The notes beneath the pieces are model-generated. The model was given only the letters and a program-made list of their open reading frames with translations, had not been told where the DNA came from and made no database searches. Position numbers and translations under genes: made by a program. From positions 4,860,710 through 4,924,709 of the forward strand of contig NC_018398.1 of NCBI RefSeq assembly GCF_000208865.1: a stretch of DNA of 64,000 bases, given 5' to 3'. This DNA is from Neospora caninum Liverpool. Lineage: Eukaryota > Apicomplexa > Conoidasida > Eucoccidiorida > Sarcocystidae. Below are positions 1-9,137 of the stretch, piece by piece; within the stretch, counting starts at the first letter, position 1; each line of letters begins with the position of its first letter.

Positions 1-2590
1 CTCCCGCGACGGGCACAGGCCAAGGCCGAGCACACCCCACCGGTGATCTGCCTCGCCGCTGTCCCGGCCCGTCCGGCTGTTTCCGCCCCGCCTCGCCGCC
101 AGCCGCTCCCTCGCCGTCTCTGGGTTGCTCCCCGCGACGGCGCGCCTCGTTCGGCGACGCCTGCATGCGCCTCCGATACGTCTCGACAGCCGCGAGAGAG
201 ACACGAGTGTCCGCGACCTTCCAGCCTGCCGGCCGAGTGAAGATTCCCGTCGCGGTTTCGTCGACGCGCTCGAGGCACACAGGACACGCTGGAATTTCCC
301 ACGCCGGCCACGGCGCCGGAGCAGCTTCGGAGAGAGGGGGCGAAGGACAAGCGGGCACGAGACCTGGCCCAACAGACAGAGAAGCGGCGCTGGGCGTCCG
401 TGGGGCGTCTTCCTGCCCAGGAGTGCGCCTCCCTTCGTTCTGTCTCTCTTGCGTTTCTGCCGAGCTCCCAAACGCCTCTAGCGCTCGCCACGCAATTCGG
501 TCGCCGCCGGTGTCCGGGCTTTCTCCGACGCCTTCAAGTGGAGCCTGGTCCTTCCCTCGCGCAGCCTCCGGGGGGAGGACGCACCGATAGCGGAGAGACG
601 TGAGGGGGAGAACGTAGCACGCGGCTGAACTCCAAACGGAGCGCGCGGCCTCTCGGCGACCTTCAACCTCTCCTGTCCCGAGAGGAGACGGAGAGGAACG
701 GCAGACATCCAGACACATGCCAGCAGAAAGCCGAGGCGACAGCTGCCTAGCCTCGCTTCCGTGTCGACAGTCGCAACCGACTTCCGTTCCACGAAGGGCG
801 GCACTTTCTCTCTGATTCGACGCAGCTCCAGCCTCTCGACTCACTCCCCGCACTTCTCTCTCTTTTCTCGCTTCTCTGTCTTGTCTGTTTTGTCTTCTTT
901 TTCGCTCTTCGCTGGCGACTGCGCGGGCGCTGAGCACCTCCTGCACGCCTCCACGAGCGGGAACGGCCGGCGCTGCGGGGACAGTGGAAGAGACATCCCG
1001 CGGCGCCGAGGCCCAGACAGACGGCGCCGGCGCCGAGGGCGAGGCCGAGGCGAGAGGGGCGTGAGGGAAGGAGAGGCCGTGAAACGCACTGGAAAAACGT
1101 GCAGCATCGCGCGCGCGTTTGAAGACGAGGACGGCGCTGTAGAAGCCCACGAGATGGCCTCTGCAGGGGGCCGAACCTCGCGTGTCTGCCGACCCACGAC
1201 TCGCCTTGGGAGAAGCGTGACGCCTTCGGAGCCCTGCCTCCGGCGCCTCTGAGACAAAGTTCGTGGTCTCGCCCACGCACTGCTTCGGAGTCGCCTTGCC
1301 TTTCCCTTTAACCCGCTCCTTGGCCGTTGCTTCATCTTCGTCACTCGCGGCCGCTTCCTCCTCTCCGTCTCCCGCTCTGTGCCACTCGCTGCTCGCACTC
1401 CGCTCACCCTGTCTCCTCTGCGCCTCCGGTCCCACCATGCGCGTCACGCAGAACCAGCGCCTCAACGCTCGCTGCCCGCTCTCGCTCCTGCGCTCTGTCT
1501 CGAGCGGGTTCGCGTCCGTCTCGGCGGCCGCGCATTCGGTCGCTTCCTCTCGCTCCTGCCTCCCTTCTGCTCGGTCTGCCTCGGCGCGAGAGTCGAGGTG
1601 GCACCCGGCGTCCACGAATCCGCGAAGGAGATAGAACCCGCTGGTGCAGCCTCCGGCTTCGCTTCTCTCTCCCTCCTCTTCTTTCTCCACCTCCCCGTCT
1701 TTCTCGCGTCCCCCGTCGCGCGTTCTAGACGGCCCGGGAGAGAACGAGGATGGCGGCGGCGCAGCCGGCGAAGCGACAAAGCCAGCCGCAGCCGAGCAAC
1801 AGCGGCCGCGAGAGGGAGAGCCGGAAGCCGGTGGAAAGAGCGAGGGCGAGAAGATGTGAACGCTAGCGATGGACGGGGAGTAAGAGTCGAGCGCTCCGAA
1901 GAAAGCTGGCAGAGAAAACGTCCACGGAGCGCCCAGGACGTAAACAACAGAAGAAGCGAAAGTGGAGGAGGAGGAAGCGGACGAAGAGAAAGCGGAAGGG
2001 CGGGGCTGGCCAGCGTCTGCAGTTTCGGCGGCGACGAAACACGGAGGCAGGTGCCGAGCACCGCCTTCTCCGGACTCCGCTTCGCGCGACGCCCCGCCGG
2101 TGACGGGAGACGCGGGCGAGGACGCGCAGGAGGAGATCGAGGAGGCCGAGCTCGGGTAGGGCCCTTCCTCCGCCCGCTCCTGTCCGTCGATGGAAGGTGG
2201 TCGCGACAGGAGGCTCGAGAGCGAAGTGGAAGAGTGAGAAGACGCGCCAGACGCCGCATGCAGGGCTCTGGACTGGAGGAGATGGGGAGTTGCGTCGAAG
2301 CTGAGGAAAACGGGGAACGGAGGAGGCTTTGGAACGCGGAGGAACGGCGGGAGACAAAACGCGTCAGCAACTGCAGACGCACACGCTCGGCTTGAATTTG
2401 CGGCCTTTCCAGCTCCTTCCAACTTCGCACCGGTCGCGCCCCGTTCGCCCACCGGTCTCCGCTCGCTGGGAGACTCCTCGGGAAAAGAGAGACAACAGAG
2501 GGGAAGATCGCCAGGCGCCTCGGAAAGTGACGCTTCCCCGAGGCACGGCGCGGGCTGAGCCGGCAAATCGACTACCAGGTGAAAGCGCAT
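1..2590 (-). CDS. BRAP2/ETP1-like RING E3 ubiquitin ligase, 5' part (3' end outside window)
   Basis: One reading frame stays open on the minus strand from an ATG at 2590 to the window edge, 863 codons with no stop, which I checked triplet by triplet. Residues about 478-500 (GHLVGFYSAVLVFKRARDAA) match the second half of the BRAP2 domain, whose family pattern is YMVLIKF..A..F....NG. Residues about 766-783 (IPACPVCLERVDETATGIFT) match the start of the BRAP2 RING finger (ELPTCxVCLERMDE..GIL), with the first zinc ligands C769 and C772. The N-terminus MRFHLVVDLP also resembles family starts. BRAP2/ETP1 proteins are cytoplasmic RING-H2/UBP-zinc-finger ubiquitin ligases; the rest of the RING and the UBP finger should lie left of base 1. 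The Ser/Pro-rich first 230 residues and the long linker between the two domains are typical coccidian insertions. A frame-shifted intron at about 1160-1412 is possible (see findings). Confidence 0.8.
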   Translation of the reverse strand, partial: MRFHLVVDLPAQPAPCLGEASLSEAPGDLPLCCLSFPEESPSERRPVGERGATGAKLEGAGKAANSSRACASAVADAFCLPPFLRVPKPPPFPVFLSFDATPHLLQSRALHAASGASSHSSTSLSSLLSRPPSIDGQERAEEGPYPSSASSISSCASSPASPVTGGASREAESGEGGARHLPPCFVAAETADAGQPRPSAFSSSASSSSTFASSVVYVLGAPWTFSLPAFFGALDSYSPSIASVHIFSPSLFPPASGSPSRGRCCSAAAGFVASPAAPPPSSFSPGPSRTRDGGREKDGEVEKEEEGERSEAGGCTSGFYLLRGFVDAGCHLDSRAEADRAEGRQEREEATECAAAETDANPLETERRSESGQRALRRWFCVTRMVGPEAQRRQGERSASSEWHRAGDGEEEAAASDEDEATAKERVKGKGKATPKQCVGETTNFVSEAPEAGLRRRHASPKASRGSADTRGSAPCRGHLVGFYSAVLVFKRARDAARFSSAFHGLSFPHAPLASASPSAPAPSVWASAPRDVSSTVPAAPAVPARGGVQEVLSARAVASEERKRRQNRQDREARKEREVRGVSREAGAASNQRESAALRGTEVGCDCRHGSEARQLSPRLSAGMCLDVCRSSPSPLGTGEVEGRREAARSVWSSAACYVLPLTSLRYRCVLPPEAARGKDQAPLEGVGESPDTGGDRIAWRALEAFGSSAETQERQNEGRRTPGQEDAPRTPSAASLSVGPGLVPACPSPPLSEAAPAPWPAWEIPACPVCLERVDETATGIFTRPAGWKVADTRVSLAAVETYRRRMQASPNEARRRGEQPRDGEGAAGGEAGRKQPDGPGQRRGRSPVGCARPWPVPVAG

Positions 2591-5304
2591 GGCGGCGGCA
2601 GAGAGAGAGAGAAAGCGCAAGCGAAGACAGCGTGGAAGGCGAGGGCAGCGAGCACCAGAAACGCTCCCGTTACATTGCGCCTCTTCTCTCTGCGTCGTCG
2701 ACCTCGCGCTGGTGTCCTGGACTTGACGTCGCCGCACTTCCGCGGTTTCCCTTCGGCCGACACAGCCCAGCAGGAGGCGGCGCTCAGCCAGCGCGCTCGG
2801 CAGAAGCGAAGAAGAAACGACCAGACAGCTAGGTCCCGACCGTCTTCTTCTCTCGCCGCGACCCTGGCGAGGGGAAGCGGTGCGCCCCGGGAGCGGATTT
2901 AGATTCGCTGAGAAAACGCGCGTCGAGGCTCCTGTCTTCCTCGCTCGGAAAACTCAAGCGCGCACGGCGCGCCAGGTACCAGTCCTTCGCCCCGCCACGT
3001 TCCCGTCCCCTCTCCGGCGGAGAGGACTGGGCATCTGTGTGCTGAGGCGTCTCGTCTCATGCTTTTTTGCGGACGCGCGCGGCGCAACGGCATAGTCAGA
3101 GAGGCGGAGCGTTTTTTGAAGAGGAAAGGGACTGAGTCAGCGGCCCGTGGAGAGGAGAGACCGCGGCGAGATGCGTGCTGCGGGAGGCGCCAGGCAGCAG
3201 GGCGTGCGGGGAGAAGCCGCGAAGAGCCTGAGGCTTCCTGGAGCGGCAGGCGAGAACCGGAGCCCAGGATCGCTCAGAAGCGGTGGCAGGCGAGACGTGA
3301 ACGGAAGGCGGAGGAACGCCGACGGCACAGGAGGCAAACGGATGGGGCAGACACGGGACGAAAGAGTCCCAAGGAAAACGCGGCGCAGGCAACTCGAGGG
3401 GGACAAAAAGTGGAGCTCCGCCAGGTTTCCTCGGGAAGATTCTTTTCGCAGTGTGTCCACGAGATGCTGGCGGGTCCGGGGGGTGTGGCCGCGGACTGTT
3501 GAAAATCCAGAGACGGAAAGGACGCGCCGACTGACCCGGGAAAGAAAGGCAAGCAAAAAAAACGAGTAAAGTACCACGAGGCGAGGGCCATCGCAGCACG
3601 GCTTTTCGTCTGCGGAACCCGCTGGCTGGGTCCCCGCTGCTTCCCTTTCCGTGCCGGGAGAAGAACAGGCATTCGCTGTTCCGTTCCCTCTGACCGCCAG
3701 CGCCTGCCGGTACCACGGCAAGCTTTGAGAAGCGTTGCAGTTCGCGAGTCTTCCTGTCTTCTCCGATTCCCTTTGCAGGGGAAAGCTGCCTCGCGGCTCC
3801 CAGCCTTTTCTCTCTCGCGACTGTGCAAGACCGAAAAGCTAGAGTCGCCGCGTGTGTCGCCTCTAGAGTCTCGCCGCGCTTACCCGTGAGAGAAGGCGCG
3901 AGTGAAAACGCGCCCTGCATGCGTGTCCTCAGCAGCCTGCCGTGGTGCTCCACAGACTTTCGGGAGATTCCGTTTTTGGCGCGGTGGAAAGCACGAGAAG
4001 GCACAGCAGGCTCGCGTCGTTTCGGAAGCGCCCAAGAAAAAGCGGGAGGAAAGCAGCGGGAGTTTCACTACACTTCTGACTTCCGCCGCGGGCTGCCGCC
4101 TCGCCTGCTGCTCCACCAGCTGCCTGTCTTTCGTCGTGCCCGGCGCGGTGTACAGACAGCACAGAGAAGCCGCGCGGAAACAGCGCACAACGCCGAGGCG
4201 AGAAAACACACAAAACAACCAGGAAAAGGCAAGTGCAAGTGACCGTCTTCGTCCTCGTTCCTGGCCGTGTTCTCCTTTGTCTTGTTCGAGCAGGGTGGAG
4301 GGAAAGTGACGCATGCGCTCGCCTTTATGGGCAGACTCGAGCAAGAAACCGGGCGCCTTTCTCGCCAGTTCTTTCCCGCGTCCGCTGATGCGTTCTCTTT
4401 GCGTGTACATGGAAACAAGGAGATGGAGGCGGAAGGGACTGAGCGAAAGAAACACGGAAAAGCACCGCTGCCTCCCGTGAAGGAGGTTCCTCGACAGAGT
4501 CGCCCTTGACGATTGTCGCCCGTGCGAGTTATGGTGGCAGCTGTGCTGGGCGTGTAGTCTTTTTTTCGGGAGAGTTCTGAAGAGAAGCTAATCGACTCGA
4601 CCGTTCCCATTTTCCCAGATGCGTCCTGCAAATCGCCAGCTAGCGTTCTCGTCCTCTGCCCTGTCCCGTGGGCCGCTCTCCGCGGAAAAGCGAGTCGGCT
4701 CGTCGAACCAGTTCCGAGCAAAGCGGGAGACAAGTGCAGTTTTCCCACCGTCTAAGCTGTTCGTGCTCCGCGAATGAGAACGGAACAACGGAGGGCTGGG
4801 AGAAAGAGATGGGCCGACGGCGCCAGGGTGCCCGCCGTCCCCCGTCGAGGAGACGGCTGTGGATCTCATGTAGGGCCTCTGACGGGACAACGCTGAGCGC
4901 GTGGCCGTGAACACAGAAAACCGAAGGAAATAGGGGAGCTTGCGCCTTCCGAAATATCCTCTCCGTCGACCTCGCGCGCTTTGTCTTTCGAGGTCTCGCG
5001 ACTCGCCCTCGACTTTCACTGATACTCTCCTGGGGATTCGTCCCCGGCGCACCCTCTTCCTCTTCGGCTGTCTGTCTCCGTTTCCCCCGCACAAAGGCGA
5101 GACGTGAAGACCTCGCTCGTGGCCTCCCTCTGTTCTCTCTCCAGAAGGAACGAAACCTCCCGTTCTCATCCCAGCCAGGTTCCCACCCGTCAGCCGCCGA
5201 GCGTCATTCCAATTCGTCCAATCCGTCTTCCTCTCCACCTTTCTCCTGCTCTTTGTCTTTTCCTCACCGTTTTCGTCACCTGCTTCTCTCGGGCGACCTC
5301 TCTG
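2591..5304. promoter_or_regulatory. Divergent intergenic region between the BRAP2-like and APP1-like genes
   Basis: This 2.7-kb spacer separates the start codons of two genes transcribed away from each other, so it must hold both promoters and both 5' leaders. I found no coding frame with domain similarity on either strand; the short open frames are Arg/Ser-rich and look like composition effects. The plus strand becomes pyrimidine-rich close to 5305, as expected of a 5' leader. I could not place transcription starts. Confidence 0.5.
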
Positions 5305-8300
5305 ATGGAGGACACCGAGGAGAGGAGCGAACTGGGGCCGTGGGTTGATTTGTCCAAGCCCGGTGCGGCGTCGCCTTTCCCGGCTTCGCGCTCAGTGGAC
5401 CAGGACGAGGGCGGCTCGCCTCTCTCGCCTTTCTCGTCTCGGGCCGTCGCACGCAGCGCGCTGTCTTCCGACCGCGGCCGCTTCTCGCCTGGCGCCTTCT
5501 CAGACGACGCCGAGGTGCGGGTCGAAAATCTGGAGAAGGCGCGGCTCTCCAAGGAGGATCTGTGGGGCGACGCGGAAGGCCAAACGTTGCGGCAAAGCGG
5601 CCGCGTTTCGGCCGGAAAGTCAGCGGCAGACCTGAGACGCGAAGGCGAGAAAGACGGATTATCGGCAGAGAGAAGCTCGGCAGGCAACCCGTGTCAGCGC
5701 TCCCAGGGATCGCCCCGCGCACCGAACGCTCCCCGCATGCAGAACGAGGGCCGTCTGGCTTCGTCCCCACCTGCGTCCGGTTCCATGGGAAAAGCGAGCG
5801 TGAGAAGCACGGCGCAAGCGCCGCGTTCCTGCTCTTCGCCGTCACTCGCGTTCGACGCCCCGCCGAGCCAGCGAGGTGAGGCCTCCTGTGCGCTGGCCCC
5901 TCGAAGTTCATCTCTGTCCAATCCGTGTGCTCCCTCGCCGTCTCTCTCGTCTTCTTTCTCCTCCTCGGATTTGTTCGCGTCGTCGGGGCTGTTCTCTGAC
6001 GCGGCGCCTCTCGCAAAGGCTGCGACTTTGCCGCCCGCGGCCTCGGCCCCGTCTCTCTCGCGCCTCGCGTCTTCTGCCGACTCGAAACTCTTCGCGTTTG
6101 ACTTCACCTACACGCGGTCGGGCTTCCACCGCCGCGTCCTCGCTCCGCCGCACCCGTCTGCCGCGACTCCCCTGACGCACGCCGCCCCTGCGCCGCGCAG
6201 TTCCCCAGCCGCGCCGCGCAGTTCCCCAGCCGCGCCGCGCAGTTCCCCAGCCGCGCCGCGCAGTTCCCTAGCCGCGCCGCGCAGTTCCCCGGCCGCGCCG
6301 CGCAGTTCTCCAGCCGCGCCGGGCTACCTCTCGCTCTCCTCCTATCCGCAGTCTTCCCGCGGCGCACCCCCCGCCGACCCCGCGACGCTCGCGCGCTGCT
6401 CCACCCACTCCTTCCCTCAGCCGCCAGGACACGCGCCGACCCCGCACCGCCAACTCGCCTACGCCGCCTTCTTCGACAACGCCGCCCCCACAAAGGCCCT
6501 CACCTCCACAAAGGCCCTCGCCAGCGACGGCGAAGACGAGAGGAGCGGTGCGGGCGAGGAGAGTTCGAAGCAACGGACGCTGAGGCGCGTCGCGAGCGCC
6601 GCGGCGGATGGCGCAGACGAAGAAGTCGCCGAACCCGCGCACTTCGGAGATTTGCAGGTACTTTTTCTGGGTCCAGGGGGGGAGTTTCGAGAAAGGAAAA
6701 GCGAGCGGAGCCGTGCGGGGCCGGGTTCGCTCGGGAAAAGCGTCCGCGGCGGTGTGCAGATGAAAAAGCATCGTGTGGAAGCGAGAACTGGAGGCCGGAC
6801 TACGCACGGTTGTTCGTTGGAGAGAAACGCTCTTCGCCAGTCGCCTTTCCGTCCTTCCCTCTCTCACCAGGCGGCACTGTGATTGCTTTCCTCGCGTGCG
6901 TATGTCTCTCTCTGTCTCCAAGTCCAGAGCCGCCCTCGCGCGAGGAGGCGTTCTTTCCGTCTGGACCGGCCTCGGCACCCGGTCCGTGCTCAACGGAGAC
7001 GCGAGCTGGGGATCTTGTCTCGCTTTTCCCTCACGTTTTTCTCTCGGTTCCGTCTTGCTTTCCTGCTCTGCATGCATCGTGCGCCTTGCGTTGCCGTCTC
7101 GCCCGCAGGTTCTCGTGGACATCGACGACACCGTTCGGTCGAGCGGAGGCGTGACTTTCCTCTCCGTCTCCCTCGGCGGGATCGACACGCAGTACGAGCG
7201 AGGCGCCTTCTACCCCGGCTGCTTCCAATTTCTCTTTGAGTTGGCGGTCCACGGCCTCCGCGGCAATCAACGTCCTCTCTCCCTCGGAGTGCTGACTGCA
7301 CGAATTCCGCAGGTATTTCGCAGAAACGAACGTGCCGCTCCACTGCTCTCTCCGCCCCTCAAGGTCCTACTCGCATATAAATATATATATATATATATAT
7401 ATATTTGTACATATATATATGTATATATTTGTACATATACGTTTGCAGTAGAATACTATCGTATCTTCTAGAGAGAGTTGCTCCGGTTTAAAGGGAAGCC
7501 TAGACTCTCTGCTGGGGCTGTTAAAGGATAGACTACGCCCGCATGGCGAAGATGAAGGCTTTCTGTCTTGTCCTCCAGTGCATATATATATATATATATA
7601 CATATATATACATATATGTACATATATATATATATATGTACATATATATATGCATATGTGCATATGTACATGTGTAGGTACTGGTGCATGAAGTCTACGT
7701 GGGGACCACAGAGATTCGCGTGTTGTATGTTTTTTTTCATTAGGTTCCGATCACAGCCGACAGCGTTTTGAATCAGAAACTCCGAGAGACAGCGCTTCGC
7801 CGCGGGATCCGTGGCTGGGGGATTGACTGCAAAAACAAGTAAGCGAAGGGAGATGGAAATCTCGCGGCAGAAGACGACACGCGCTCGAGAGAAGCGAGGC
7901 TCGAGAACTGTTCCAGGAAAAAGCACGCGTAGACACGGAGAAACAAATGCCGACCTTTTCTTTAGAGTTTCTTCCAGGTTTCTGCAGTGCATCCCTGCGT
8001 CGCTTCCCTTTCTGTTTCTGTCAGGGTGCTCTACTCAACCTTGAACGAATGGATTTTTCCGAGTGAGAAAGGCAAGCGGAAATTCGAGAATCTTCTTCTC
8101 CTCCATTCCAAGTTGTCTGCCACGCATCCCAACATCAAGTAGGTCTCCCCTCTCGTCTTTTTCCTCTTCTCCCTCCCGTCTTTTTCCTCTTCTCCCTCTC
8201 GTCTTTTGCCTCTCGTGTTTCTTCTCATGTGAACATTTCGCGTTTTTCCTCGCTGCATGCATGTTTCCCGTCTTCGGCCGCAGGGGTCAGGGTCATACCC

Positions 8301-9098
8301 CCCCCGCAGAGGTGCTCCGAAGAACGAGCACAGAACCTACGGGGAAGATTTGACATCGAGGTTACGCGAATTCGTGGAAAATCCTCTTCCGAGCCGTCGT
8401 TCGTGTCGCTGGGATGCGCGGTCTGCTCCTTTCTTGTCTCCCAATGCCGCCCTTGGGGTCGCCGGGTGGAAAACGCTCTGCATGCACGGCGTCTCTACCT
8501 GCTCTCGCGCGCGCGCTTTCTGACCGGGATCCCGAACCTTTTGGTGTCTGCAAGTGCGTCAACACGACGCTTTTCGGTGGATGTAACGAATGTAAACGCG
8601 AACCCCGTGCTTTCCTTTACGAGACGTGGGATGTCTCGTGTCCTGTGCTCCGCGCGCGCCTCGCAGATACGTGTGGATCGGCGACACCGGCGAGATGGAC
8701 CGGCACGCAGGCGAGATGATGGCTCGGCAAATGCCCAACACCCTGAAGGCGATTTTCCTCCACTACGTCGGAGACTACGGGCGCAACTCGAAATTGCCTC
8801 AAGACTACTTCGTCAACGGCGTTCCCACTGTCTTCTTCAGGTACTTAAAGAAACACTGTAGTCCGGGATCAGCTCGCCACCCCCATATACTCGCGATATC
8901 TACAATCGTATACATATATATATATATATATATATATATGTACGAACAGATCCTCTCTGGATCTGCGTTGTTTCTCTCCTGAATCGCCTTCCTTCTGACG
9001 CCCCGCCGTCTGCTCCGTACATTCATGTGACAAGGGGCGACTCTTCTTTTGGTCGTAAATGGAGAGACATCCCTGTATCCACAGGAGAGTCTGCTTCC

Positions 9099-9137
<39 letters not shown>

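Noticed and set aside
1644..2159. Acidic plus-strand frames (GENEDGGGAAGEA, EEEEADEEKAEG)
   Set aside because: They contain several stops and are the complement of the Ser-rich part of the minus-strand BRAP2-like frame.
5104..5304. Upstream extension of the APP1-like protein with a hydrophobic stretch resembling a signal peptide
   Set aside because: No ATG exists in this part of the frame; the first is at 5305.
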